Below are positions 25,476 through 38,599 of a DNA stretch of 64,000 bases, piece by piece; the stretch's first letter is position 1; each line of letters begins with the position of its first letter. The notes below the pieces were generated by a model. The model made no database searches, had not been told where the DNA came from, and saw nothing but the letters and a program-made list of their open reading frames with translations. The stretch covers positions 1 through 64,000 of the forward strand of contig JACATO010001024.1 of assembly GCA_018389105.1 (NCBI GenBank), read 5' to 3'. The position numbers were made by a program, and so were the translations under genes. This DNA is from Nautilus pompilius. Taxonomy: Eukaryota; Mollusca; Cephalopoda; Nautilida; Nautilidae.

Positions 25476-25483
25476 CCTTAAAG
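25476..25483. repeat. Left 8-bp target-site duplication of the hAT element
   Basis: CCTTAAAG directly abuts the left terminal repeat. An identical copy follows the right terminal repeat at 28547-28554. Confidence 0.92.
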
Positions 25484-25865
25484 CAGTGGTTCCCAACCTT
25501 TTTCAATGCTGGAACCCCATGGGATTTTGAAATGCTATCCCGCACCTTAGAGTTAAAAGTAAAAAAAAAAATTGAATATTTTCAGGTTGGATTATTAAGT
25601 AGCAGTTAATGAGTATATTTAATTAACACCAATTTTCAAAAAGAAAAATACCTATTTTACCAGAAAGAAAACACGTTATCATGAGTCAAAAATTTATTTT
25701 CACACAAATTAGACGTATATTTATCGAAAATTCATATCAAATCCAATCACTGTGACATTTGTTCTTGTTTCTTTGCAATTATGTCTGAAATACATGGTTT
25801 CTTTTTGCTGAGAGCGATGTGCATGTCGTGCTGAGCATCGAGGCGATTTTGAAACTTTCTTTTCA

Positions 25866-27478
<1,613 letters not shown>

Positions 27479-28114
27479 TTAATCATCGTTCCACTTTCTT
27501 TTCTTCAACATTATGGGTCTCTGAAAAAAAATTATCATGAGGCATAAATAGTAGGCATATGTGTAATAAAAAATTTTAAAACAAGAATCACAATAGTGAA
27601 TTCATTGAAGATCGTAATCAATATTCTGTTCCCGAATTTAGACGAGTGAAGACGCATGTTCATTAGATAACAATGTAATAATCCAAACCAGGTAACAAAG
27701 TAAATATCCAACACACAGACCACACTTGCACTACTAGGTGTGAAGTCCGTTAGCTAACCAATGGGAACGCCACCCAATTGCGTCAGTCCCAGTTTGCATA
27801 ATAGTTTAAATTCTGGCTTGGGTTCCTGCTGCCTGACCCAATGACCACGGTGGCGAGACGATCTTGGGCCTCTGGCCACCTGTCTCGTGCATTATTTCAA
27901 TGGCTGAGCAACAGGAAACCACTGGGGACCTGCAACGCCAGGGTGAGCCGACCCCGTAGGGACTATGATGCAATTGTGCAGCCCATGGCTACAACACAAA
28001 TAACACCAGTACAAAATAACGTGTGAGCAGCAGGAACCAGTGCGTGTATACGCGGCGAGCGCTAGCAGAAGAATAAAAGTGATTTGAGTACAAGCTTCGG
28101 TTGGCAGCAGTGTT

Positions 28115-28390
28115 GCCAACCATAGTGAAAATGCTATTGCACGCTGCCATCAACCATAGTGAAAATGCTATTGCATGCTGCCGTCAGCCATAGTGGAAAT
28201 GCTAGCACACACTGCCAACAGCATTAGCGGAAATGCTAGCACATGCTGCCGACAGCATTAGCAGAAATGCTAGCACACACTGCTGACAGCATTAGCGGAA
28301 ATGGTAGAACATGCTGCCGACAGCATTAGCAGAAATGCTAGTACACACTGCTGACAGCATTAGCGGAAATGGTAGAACATGTTGCCGACA
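28115..28390. repeat. 34-bp minisatellite inside the hAT element
   Basis: About eight tandem copies of a 34-bp unit such as CATTAGCGGAAATGCTAGCA followed by CATGCTGCCGACAG. Later copies alternate between two variants, giving a 68-bp higher-order period. Each unit contains AGCATT and AATGCT as inverted arms. It lies near the transposase-promoter end of the element. Confidence 0.88.
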
Positions 28391-28546
28391 TCAATAATGG
28401 AGGGGTACTGAAAGGCAGTGGCTCTACAGATGAATTATTTAGTAAAAACGGCAACGGCAAATAAACAAAAAAAGTTATTTTTCTCAACCCTATCCTCCCA
28501 CCCCCAAGAATTAAATATCGCACCCCAGGTTGGGAACCGCTCACTG

Positions 28547-28554
28547 CCTTAAAG
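28547..28554. repeat. Right 8-bp target-site duplication of the hAT element
   Basis: CCTTAAAG, identical to the left copy at 25476-25483. Confidence 0.92.
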
Positions 28555-28924
28555 GCATAATTGTCTTTCACCTGTGCACAGTAAAGAAGAAAAGTGATTT
28601 AACAAAGCAAAGTCAGTTATTTTTTTTGGAATAAGTGGAAAACCTGCCTTTGACGGAACCCAGATATTGTAATTGTTGCCTGTCTGTGAATAAATTACAT
28701 ACATAAATGATGGTTCTCTGCTTTTCTTTTAAAAAAAAAGTAACTACTTTTTTTTTTCCTTTCTTTGCCCTTGCATATAGAGAAGATTGGTAACTAAGTG
28801 TTAATATTAGTTGTATAATTTATTTTTAAAGAAGATAACTTTAGGTGGGTTTTTCTTTAGCATAAACTTTGGTTGTTATTTGTTGTTTGTGATTGTTTTC
28901 CTGTTTTTTTGTCGGTGGTGTGAT
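28555..28924. other. Unassigned, CpG-poor
   Basis: AT-rich sequence that should hold the next NDUFS2 exon if the gene continued. Only a fragmentary resemblance at about 28627-28660 is visible, which is not enough to call. Confidence 0.4.
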
Positions 28925-29448
28925 GTAAGTAGGGTTGTGCCAGATAGTGTTTTTTAACTATCCGGCCGGATACCAAATAATATCATTCAAATACTTCATC
29001 ATTTTTTGTTACATATTATTATTACAGCCAAGGCCACTTAACGTCCACGTTATGTTCTTAGAAATAGGATGCTGTGCGACCCGGATGTTATGTGACCACA
29101 TCTTCAACTCTAAATCTAGTGCTTTCCTGCTAGTTTTCTCAGCTAGGGTTAGGGTAGTTCTCTTGGCAGACATTGTCACAGTAACGGTGATCGATGAAAG
29201 ACATACGAGAGTAATATTCCGTGTCACTAACTGATAGTTGTGAGACAAGACTGAGTGAGAGAAATGCTCTGTGTGGGAGTCTGAGCTGGTTGCACTGCCA
29301 TACTCTCTTTCAGTCAACTGTCATACGGTGCTCAGCTTGTACTGTACTCAGTAGCTTAGAGCTGCCAGGCGTACGGCCCCCAGACATTTATTTTTTCCCA
29401 TTTTTTTTCTAACATTTTTGTTGTATGTGCGGACTGTCGTAAGTAGGG
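28925..29448. mobile_element. 504-bp block flanked by a 10-bp direct repeat
   Basis: GTAAGTAGGG occurs at 28925-28934 and again at 29439-29448. The enclosed 504 bp begins TTGTGCCAGATAGTG and contains a palindromic ATCCGGCCGGAT. Its minus strand has a 102-codon open frame with no recognised domain. The direct repeat looks like a target duplication, but I see no matching terminal inverted repeats, so the element type is unknown. Confidence 0.35.
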
Positions 29449-29461
29449 GACAGTCTGTGCA
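29426..29461. other. Imperfect hairpin
   Basis: TGTGCGGACTGTC and GACAGTCTGTGCA pair around a 10-base loop that is exactly the right-hand GTAAGTAGGG repeat. About ten of thirteen positions are Watson-Crick pairs. Confidence 0.5.
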
Positions 29462-29504
29462 GTATTGAGCATCCAAATAAGACAATAATACATAACCTAT
29501 AAAG

Positions 29505-29512
29505 GATTAGAT
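29505..29512. repeat. Left 8-bp target-site duplication of the hAT MITE
   Basis: GATTAGAT, repeated exactly at 29873-29880. Confidence 0.9.
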
Positions 29513-29872
29513 CAGTGGTTCCCAACTTTTTCACTACCAATGACCCCTTTTATTTAAATGAATTTTCCCGTGGTGTTGTCAACAGCCAATCAGAGCTTAT
29601 GATAAACAGGATATGGCCAATGCTGACATACTGAGTTAATAATATTTTGAATAAATGATCTGAAAAATATTATAAATACATTTAATACCATCAGTTTAAA
29701 AAACCATCTAAAATTAGACTATTCCTGCTGATTTGGAAATGGTTTTGAAATTTTGAAAATTCATTTTTATCAAGCTTATTGTGAGTAATTATGCATTTTA
29801 CACTGCAGCCTCTTGAAATTTCGAACTTAGGTAATGGACCCCTGTCCACGGACCACAGGTTGGGAACTGCTG
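29513..29872. mobile_element. hAT MITE (360 bp)
   Basis: Non-autonomous element starting CAGTGGTTCCCAAC and ending, read inwards, CAGCAGTTCCCAACC. It is flanked by exact 8-bp duplications. It has no open frame of interest. Its ends resemble those of the 3-kb hAT element 1 kb upstream, so the same or a related transposase probably mobilised it. Confidence 0.88.
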
Positions 29873-29880
29873 GATTAGAT
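29873..29880. repeat. Right 8-bp target-site duplication of the hAT MITE
   Basis: GATTAGAT, identical to the left copy. Confidence 0.9.
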
Positions 29881-30447
29881 GAACATTAATTGCAGGCCTT
29901 TTCGTAAAGAAAACACCGCCTGAGTGGACAAATGGTCACGTGATTTAGTTTACAAGAGCGATCGCTTTTGTTTCCTTTTGCAGCCATAACGAAAGCATAA
30001 GTTTCTCATTAAGATCGCAACACAATTTAGGAATGGCAGCCCTGACTTAATCTGGACTGACAATAGAAGAAAAGATCAAAGTGTAAAAAAAAAAGAAAAA
30101 CATTAAAGAGTAGATCTGCCCTTATCATCAGCTAAAAAAAAATTTTTAAAAATCGCAAGTTTTTTTGAATGCTGTGTGAGTGGGATGCGTTGTCAAAGGA
30201 GAGAGAGCGAGATTGACAAGGACCAGAGAGTGAAAGACAGAGAAGAAAGAGAGAGAGAGAGGATGGAAGAAGAAAAGGAAAGACGTTGCAAGTGACATAA
30301 ATTTATACAAAATATATATTCTAATTAGTACACTGCAATAAACATGAATTCAATGCTTTAAACAAACTGTTTCCTTTTTAAAATTAAGAAACATTGTATT
30401 ATATTTATTTTCTTCTTCGAAATATTGCAAAGCAGAAGAAGTCAGAA

Positions 30448-30448
<1 letters not shown>

Positions 30449-30482
<34 letters not shown>
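30449..30482. repeat. (AAT)n microsatellite
   Basis: About eleven AAT triplets. Confidence 0.9.
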
Positions 30483-30483
<1 letters not shown>

Positions 30484-31640
30484 TGAGTGTGCTTATTGAT
30501 TTTCTATATATAATTATTGCGTTAAAATGTATTTATAATTATAATTTCTAATATTATTAATAATAGTTGTAGTTTATATACATACACAACATTTCTAATA
30601 TCTATTAAAGTTTTACTCATATCACAAATTAAATACTTTTATTGTTTAAAAAAAGGTAAGTAATTGACGAAATTATATGCAAAACAAACAAAGTACCATC
30701 GTTGATAGAAATTTCATTGTAATGAGAAGTTGCTTATTTTTAAAATGAACAATGAAGGAAGCCGACAGGTATAAAACACATAGGTAACTAGCGAGAACGC
30801 AGGTTAGAGCAATTTTCGTGTCATGTACAGCGCCCAGTCTCAGAAAACGAGAACAACCTCTCTATATCGGAGACAAACCTGGTGAGAAAGTGTAGTACAG
30901 TTGTTTATCCGCTAGAGGGCGTGGCCTACCCGGCGCTTCGGAATTCAGTAGCGAAATCGTGGCCAAGAGATAAAACAAAGGTTTTGGACGCTCCCTGTAC
31001 CAGAAGTGGACTCCGCTACCACCATCATCGGAATGCTCTACTAACGTTAGGGAGATTATGTAGGTTAGCTATTTAATCGAAACAGTAGAAGATCTTGGAT
31101 TAAGTGGGATTTAGGGTAGCTAACGTTGGTTTATCGGCGGGGTCTTTTGTCTTGCTGGTTGCCAACCTTTAGGAATCAATCAGCCTTCGTATCAATAAAC
31201 CTGTTGATTAATCCCGATATCTCGGATAACGAAAACGCCCGTGTTAACTATTCATTATTTTTTGGGGGGGGATTCTTTTCTGTTTTCCAAGCGGTAAGTG
31301 CCGCGAAACATGAATATAAAAACAGAAAACGACTGAATCAAAGAGAAGTCAACGTGCCTTCAGCTCAACGGAAAACAGCCAATTTGGGCTACGTACAAAC
31401 GCCACCCATCGGGCTACCACTGCGGTGCGAGCATCCATCCTCCCGTCCTTAATTGAACCAGTCTTCCTAGTTGGCATCGTGTCAAATCTGGCAGTGTACT
31501 GAGAACCGAGAGCCTGATTTTCTGTCAATTTGCATTTGAACGTAAGATGTAAACGATGTGATTTCCTATACGGGAAGAGTTACTGCCAGCTGCTTTCTGC
31601 AGCGTCCGGACGGTGGCCAGAGAAACCATACAGCCGAACT

Positions 31641-31661
31641 TGTGTGTGTGTGTGTGTGTGT
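31641..31661. repeat. (TG)n microsatellite
   Basis: About ten TG dinucleotides in CpG-normal sequence. Confidence 0.88.
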
Positions 31662-33643
31662 GGGCGCGCACCAGGGAGATAGTGGGTGCTAATCTATCAA
31701 TATCTGAAGAAAGATTGATGAACTAGGGCTGGAATGCTATTATTGAGTCAGTGAAGGTATGCGTTGCAATTCATCATTACATGCATTTATTACAATTTAA
31801 GTATAAAATGTTATTAATTCAATAGTTACTATTATTCACGTACAAAGATAAGGCTAGCATAAATAGAGACGGACTTGACATGATATTTACAGACATAACT
31901 GAAGCGTGGTTCTGTTCACACCCGGTATGACGCTTCCTATCTCTTTCTCATTGAGCCCCATGCAGTTGCTAAGGCAGAGATGTTCCTCTGCTATTTGGAG
32001 GGGGTCCGGTAAAGATAGAATTGAGAGTAGCAGCTACTCCGAGGAGCTACGCAAACGATGCATGAACCATCAGATTGAAATTTGTACTTCTGTTGGAAAA
32101 AGTTGTCTTTATATTTTTTTTAAAAAAAGGACAACCTATTTGTAAAGAGGCAGCGATACATAGAAAAGAAGATATATGGTTATATCACTTGTCGACCTGG
32201 CGTTTGGCGTATGCAGAACCCTGACACCCCTGGATAGTATCACCAGTCGCTCTTTAGAAGATTGTGGCGGAGTGGTTGTGGAGACAGTTGAAGGCATCCG
32301 TCATAGAGTTTGTGTCCAGACAGAGCCCTCACCGCCCTCAGCTCTGTTTCCACAAAAAGAGGCAACTTCTTAAGTAAACCTTACATGGTAGGGCTCACCT
32401 GATAAACTCGATTCTGCTTCACCAACGGCTCCACATCTCTTTTCCCCGTCACAGGTGAAGCATCTTTCTTTCTACCGGTTTATTTTGATCCTCCAACGAA
32501 AACCACCAGGCCGAACACCTTCTCAGCTGGACGGGGGTTGCTTACATGATAACAGAAAGGTATTGCCAATCTTCCCACTACAGTTTGAAACGACTCCGTC
32601 TAGCTGGGCGGCTAGAGACCCGGCACGTTCCCTGCCGGATATCTTGGTTTCCCGTCGCTGGGAGGGGACTGGTATCCCCACATGCTTGACGTGTTGTGAC
32701 TGACCCGCGACCTCGCCACCTCTACGCACACGGACACCTGGAATACGGTTTTCTTGAAAACAAAACTCGCTGACTTTCGTTCATTTTAATGTTTAAGATT
32801 ATTCCTAAAAACATTTAGATGACTAAATAAAAAGGGGGGGACCTACATTATAAAAGGGTCTCGTACTCATTGACTGAGAACAAGTGGAGTTTACCTCTAT
32901 GAGACTAATAGAGAGACCGTGCGGTGGTGAAAATGTTGCTGTGTTTTGTCAAATTTCTTTATTATTTTAAAAATAATTTGTGAATTAACATTTAAAAAAT
33001 GAAAACCGTAAAACCAGAACATATTGTTTGTATCACTAGACTGCTGGTATGAATAATATTTAATATTTCTTGTAACCGGAAAAGAGGAAGATCTTTGGCC
33101 TGAACCCATCTCTCAGCAAGTGCTGTTTCATTCCTCGTATCTGTCTTCTTTTTTCCTCTCCCCCAGAAAGTACCTGCAATGGGAATCGTCTTAATTAAAC
33201 TCGCGAAAGCCATGCATTCTCAGTCTTATAGCTGACGGCACCCGCATAAATCAATTCAAAGTAATAAAAGTCTCGTGCAAAGTATGGATCCAAGAATTAG
33301 AGCTCTGTGATCAGCTGAAAGCAGTCGTACCTAATGTTCAATATCTCACATCTGTGCGGTCTAAAAAACTACCCTAGTGTACTTTTTTTAAAAATTTCTA
33401 ATAACCACCAGCTTTCACTCGTTACGCCTATTAGCGAAGCACTTGTCAAATAAATAACTTTTCCGCGCTTAATTTTTTTTTATATTCCGATTGGTTTGTC
33501 TGCATCTAATTTTACCATTCTCCGGTTATATCGGCAAGTTCGTCGCCTATTTTCGTTGTCTACGTATAGAGATAATTTGATCAGTTTCCTATTGAATTTC
33601 CTTTCGTACCTCAGCGCTTGTTATCCGAAAGAGAAAAATAAAA

Positions 33644-33733
33644 ATGGGGGCAGACTCCGGCACACGTGCGGTGGCGGATGTTTGCAAGCGAAAAGGGGTC
33701 AACATCCCAAACCTTCCGGACTGCGCGACCCCG
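33644..33733 (+). CDS. Weak candidate first exon, unknown product
   Basis: A good start context (AAAAATGG) opens 30 codons, beginning MGADSGTRAVADVCKRKG and ending PNLPDCATP. They end at CCG before gtacgtg, an acceptable donor. The segment is rich in CpG, like an unmethylated promoter-proximal exon. I recognise no family, TATA box or downstream exon, so chance is a serious alternative. Confidence 0.2.
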
Positions 33734-34165
33734 GTACGTGATGTACACGTCGGAGGCACTTTTCGTGGTCATTCTTAAGGGATAAAATTATGTCGGATCC
33801 TATAGGGTGCGAATGTTGTCTTGTTGTCAGATAGATGTGAAGCAGCAGCGGCGTCTGACGGAGTTAAATGACAGCTATCCAATGCCTTGAGATCAGCCGA
33901 AGCGCAATCACGATTTTTTACAGTTTGAATAGTAGTACAGAAAAAGTACCTGTCAACCGAAAATATGCTTCACGAAATAATCTATTTTGAGAAATATTTG
34001 AACACTGTAAGTTCTTGGTCGCTCACGCTCCATCTCTGATCAGGTACTTCGTCATCCTAAATTCCCTCCGCTCGAGCCATGCCCGACGCTGGGTCAAGCT
34101 TCAGCCTTGGTTCCCTCCGGTTGCGCTCTGTACTCTTTGTTCTATATTGATTTTATTTTGCCCTC
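33734..34165. other. Unassigned
   Basis: CpG-normal sequence between the weak exon candidate and the pogo fragment. No feature was recognised. Confidence 0.4.
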
Positions 34166-34540
34166 TAAGAAACGCAAAAAGTCATAGTACTGACTGTAAC
34201 CATGATAAAAGGAAGTAAAGTGCTAAGTATAAAAGAGAAGATGGAAATTCCTCGATACCAGAACCGTAGGAAGCAGAACAGTGTATGACTTGAAGAATCG
34301 GCGAGAGAAAATATCGACATTTTATTTGCTGATGGCGAATGACGGGGAATCCATGCCTCAAGAAATATCTCGGTGAACCTACGTGCGCCAGGCTGGATAA
34401 AGTGCTGTACGGTTGGTTCGAGCGAAAGAACTGCCATTTAAAGACCGATGCTCTGCGTGAAGAGGAACTGAAAATTCCACAGCTCTGCGACTTCACCGTG
34501 GGCTGGCTTCAAACGTTTTACAAAGCGGCTTGGCAGTGAA
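34166..34540 (+). pseudogene. pogo/Tigger transposase N-terminal fragment
   Basis: Plus-strand frames give, in order, a KVLSIKEKMEI stretch (about 34215-34245), a VYDLKNRREKISTF motif (about 34284-34325) and, after a frameshift, ARLDKVLYGWFERK..ALREEEL..FTVGWLQTFYKAAW (34385-34536). This is the paired psq-type plus CENP-B-type helix-turn-helix DNA-binding region of pogo or jerky-like transposases. The DDE catalytic domain is absent: the frame stops at 34537 and nothing similar follows. It is a different copy from the GC-rich Tigger relic at 11-12 kb. Confidence 0.65.
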
Positions 34541-37538
34541 TGAGACATTCAGGCAACTAGTTCAATGACTGTGAGCCTCGCAGCTGACCTTGTCCTTAGC
34601 GGTTTCGTGCGGTTCCATGCAAAATTTTAAATGGGAATAAAATTTTAAAAAAAAAAAAATTTTTTTTTAAAATACTTGTTTGTTCTTTTATCATTAAATT
34701 ATGCACCTTTCTAATAATGGAAACACAGTTTTAAGAATGCCTTTCCCTATTCCAACAAGATACAGGGACTTTTTAAAATTCCTTTTACACAATTAATGTA
34801 TTAATCCACATCACCGAAATTCTAGTTCTTTGAGCTACACTGACGCGGTTTGATGGGACCCGCTGTCGAGTAGACTGCAAATATATTAAATCGCTAAATT
34901 TCAAATTATCAACACCGAACGCCTCTGAATGATAACGCACTAAATCGAGAGCGTTGCTAATTAAATGTTCAAAAGATTTTTTTAAAAATAATTTGAAACA
35001 GCTGTGAGATTTTGCCTTTCGAGCCTCGTTCTGTTAGGTTGCTTTCAAATTTCGATTTTGTGCTTATGAACTCTTCAAGCTGACGATCCCTTGTTCCTGT
35101 TCTACACCGGATTGTCGTTAATTCCTCGGCTGACTGATTCCTGTAACCTGCTTTTTGGTAAAATAGTGTGATCTAATTAAAGTTTATGCAGTTTTCCGAT
35201 GTCGGAACGACAACACATCTTATCCTGGTTTGAAACATTTAGCCAGAAAACAAACTGACTTTGCCAAAAGTTACCAAGGCAACAGTGTCATTAGGTAGAT
35301 TTTTGACGAGCTGCGTGGAGAAATGTGAGAAATAAAGAAAACGAATATCTTTGAAGTTGTGCCAAAAGATGTGTATATATATATATATATATATATACGA
35401 AAGATAAAGTGAATTATAATGATGACAGTTATTGATATTCTTTTATGATTGAAAATTCGGCAAGTATCTGAAAGTCAGAGCACAATTCCTTTTATAAAGA
35501 AATGGTACTAAGTAAAGTAAGATTAAATAACTTGTCGTTATTATCCTGCGCTACCGAAGATGATGTCGCTGACGATGAGCTTTCGACGGAATAACTCTGG
35601 CACGAACTGTTTGTAGTGGCCTGCGTCACATTACCCGCGCTCTCTATCTCGTCCGCCAGTCTGTCTTTTATCGGTAGCCATGCGCAAGACGACTGACATG
35701 GGGGGGTCAGGAAGTGGAAAATCTGTAATAGAACTCTTCATTTTTTTTTTAATGTGGGAGCGATCGGAATATTCTGAAAAACATTGAATAATAAAAAATA
35801 CGGCGATTTCTTTCTCTTTTTATGCCGCGCTGATGGATAAGGTGAAAGTTCTTGCTTATTACTAAAAGCTCCAGGGACTAGTTTGCAAGGTATTTTCAAT
35901 TATACTAAGAAAAATAGTGACCAGCTCAACGCGATGAAAATAAGTGTGCAGAAGTACCTGAAAAAAATTGAACTTCGGGTGACCCGACAGATATAAAAGT
36001 AATCCGTTATACTTGAACAATTTTTTTCTTCATTCATTTGTTTTTGAAATGTCATTGCTTATTTGCAATTAACATCTATGTTTTTTATGAATTTATTAAT
36101 GATAAATATTCAGTGTTTTTAACCTAATCTGATTCTGCTAAAACCCGGAGAAGTCAATAAAAAATAAAAGTTTTTTGAATTATCATTTGACTAAAGTATA
36201 TGAAATTAAAAGTGAAAATTTCCAGCCTTAACAGTGAAGAGACAAATTGTTATAATTATGACTGAGTAATGATATGTAAACATAGCCTGTAAATGACATT
36301 TGCTCACATGTACTGATAAAATTCACTTTTTATAGTGGGTACAAACCACATTAAAGATATAGTTTCTCTAGACTGCGCAAGGTAATCGTTTTCTTCTATC
36401 TTTATTCATAGAGGAATTAAAATAAGCTTCCCCATTTTGCGCAACCTCTGTCATGGAAACTAATCAGGCCACAAATACATCTGTATTTATTGGCTTATTT
36501 AAAGCGGTCTCTTTGTTACTTCTATAAGTTTGTCCTTTGTATACGATAGAGATGATCGAAAATGCAAAGCTGTTAAATATACTTTCGTTTTAAGCGATTT
36601 CCCATTACATTCATAGACCTTTGTGAACCTAAAGAACTTTGCAAAGATTTTCCTGCTTTGCTCTTTGCACAGATCTTTACCAAAAATAAAATATGCGCCA
36701 GCAACACGGTGCAGGAAATTAGAAAAAGGTAATTTTTAAATTCTTTAAAAAGCCCTTGAACAGTTTGATCAATCAAAGTTTGAAAGTTTCTTAAAATAAT
36801 TCAGACAGACTGTACTCGGTTAAAGCTAGAATTGGTTACACTGATACACTGAACTAGATTATATTCATTGTCAGACAAACGTTACTTCTGTATGCATTAG
36901 ACAAGAAGCAAGGAAAACATGCGGTGGATTTTCGACCGATTACTACTTTCCTTTCCACTTCCCATGCATCTTTTACAGAGCAAATAATTCACTTTTGCAA
37001 TGTAAGGATTTAGACTCTGGTTACTGATTATTCGTAGACGAAAAAAAATATATACATAAAGGGTCTCCTTTTAAAATCCAATATAAATGATCAGATCTCT
37101 GCTACGTCTGACTTAATTAGGGGTTTTTTATAGCCTTTAAATCGTACTTAAGCGATTATAACAAATATTTCCGAATTCATGCCTGACTGACTCGATTTAA
37201 AGGCAAGTTACATGTGCTTTATTTACTGGAAAAAGTTAATTATTTCAGCACCTCTGTTTACGATTTTATTGTTATGGTTGTTTTTTTTTTCGGGAAAAGT
37301 GAGTTACTTTTCAAGCAGAAGCATGAAGATTCTTCTCGATAGTGTCTTAGCATAGGTTAAATGAACTATGCTTCAAGAAAGAAGTTAAATAAGTGTCTTT
37401 TTCTATCTAAGTAGCAGTGTTTCAGCTGAAATTCGACATCGGCTTTTAAGGTTTGAGCAGCCCTCTTTTCAGGGCAGTTCGCAGGGTCTATCCCCTTTTA
37501 TATAGTACATTGAGCTTAGTTTGCACTAGATTCTACCT
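34541..37538. other. Unassigned intergenic sequence
   Basis: AT-rich, CpG-normal DNA with a TA run at 35373-35398 and a CpG-denser patch at 35560-35700. No coding similarity was recognised. The last 100 bases may include the 3' UTR of the LINE that follows. Confidence 0.45.
35373..35398. repeat. (TA)n microsatellite
   Basis: About thirteen TA dinucleotides. Confidence 0.88.
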
Positions 37539-38573
37539 TCAATGCTGTCGTCGTTGCTGTTGATGTTTGGCTGCGCTCGGGAGGCGCACAAGCTCGTTCA
37601 TCTCATGTCCCATATCCAGGCGTTTACGGTCAACCGCAAAGGCTGGAACAGCGAAGCCAGAGATGTTCCGATGATTCTTCCTCTTCCTCACACGTCGACA
37701 GATGGGTGTCTTCGACCTTTCGATCAGGTGTTGCCATCGACGGAGCTGCGTGTGGTGTCCATATCGGAAGCGAGTGATGTCGGTCTTCTCGGCTTTCGAT
37801 AGTTCTTCATCCTCCTCTTCATGGATGGGATGTCTGTAGACGCGGGCCAGGCGTGGGTAGGTGATAGGTGGTGGTCTTCCTTCGCGGCGTATAATCGCCC
37901 TTCTGGTCGATGCGTCAATGGGGCGGTCCTCCTGTTCTTGCTCTGAGCCCAATTTAGCTTCCGCATCAGCGAGCTCGTTGCCGAGTAGGTTACAGTGACC
38001 CAGAACCCAGAGGATCTTCACGCTTTTTGACTCGTTGAGGCTTGAGATGACCACTTGCATGGTTTGCACCTCTGCGTCGGTGTTGTGGTGGGTCGCAAGG
38101 GCGTCGACGAGGGACTTGCTGTCGCAGATCACCGTCGCCGATTGCCAGGTGGTTTCCTCTTCGAGCCATTCGAACGATTTCTCCATAGCAGATTTCTCCG
38201 CTTGGTAAGAGCTGCTCCAGCGTCCAGTCAGTGCGTGCCAGCGATAGGTGGGCAGGTTTACCTTCATCACAACCATCCCGGCTCCGCCGTTGCTTGTGCC
38301 GTTCACCTCGGAGCCATCGGTGAACACTTGGACGTCGGTTGTGCCAGCACTGTAAATCTCTCCATGCGCCTTCTCCAGTTGCTGCTCCTTCGGTGAAGTT
38401 TTGGTGGCCTTCATGAGCAGAGTGGGTGCCGGAGGTGGTAGGTTCCACGGTGGTTTAGACGTGGACGATGGTGTTGTCCCCTCACCCACCTCTAGGCCTA
38501 GGCGGGCCAGTGCTGGGCGAACAGCGCCGCGCCAACTAGGGCGCTGGAGGCGCTGCCGGACCTCACTCAGCAA
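37539..38573 (-). pseudogene. LINE RNase H domain and C-terminal tail
   Basis: An open frame of 344 codons. RNase H motifs are FTDGS (around residue 86), AEKSAMEKSFEWL, ICDSKS and WVLGHCN..GNELADAEAK, so all expected acidic residues and the His are present. Downstream, DITRFRYGHHTQLRRW matches the linker before the terminal zinc-knuckle seen in such elements. That knuckle (a C.EEEE..EHLWLRC pattern) is now in another frame near 37650-37700, so a late frameshift has replaced the native end. This is the least damaged part of the element. Confidence 0.85.
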
Positions 38574-38599
38574 GGTCTGTCAGCGTGGGTCTTCCGTCC

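Larger units (their letters stand above)
29881..33643. other. Unassigned; CpG level rises to normal
   Basis: The sequence changes from CpG-poor to CpG-normal at about 30.7-30.9 kb. It includes a purine-rich GAGA tract near 30195-30290, an AAT run and a GT run. Open frames up to 108 codons (31126-31452) show no recognisable domain. No gene is supported. Confidence 0.45.

Noticed and set aside
28627-28690. Possible remnant of the next NDUFS2 exon (GI..W..KT..P..D)
   Set aside because: Only a handful of matching residues after inserting several gaps; no acceptor and none of the preceding GVMLRGS block.
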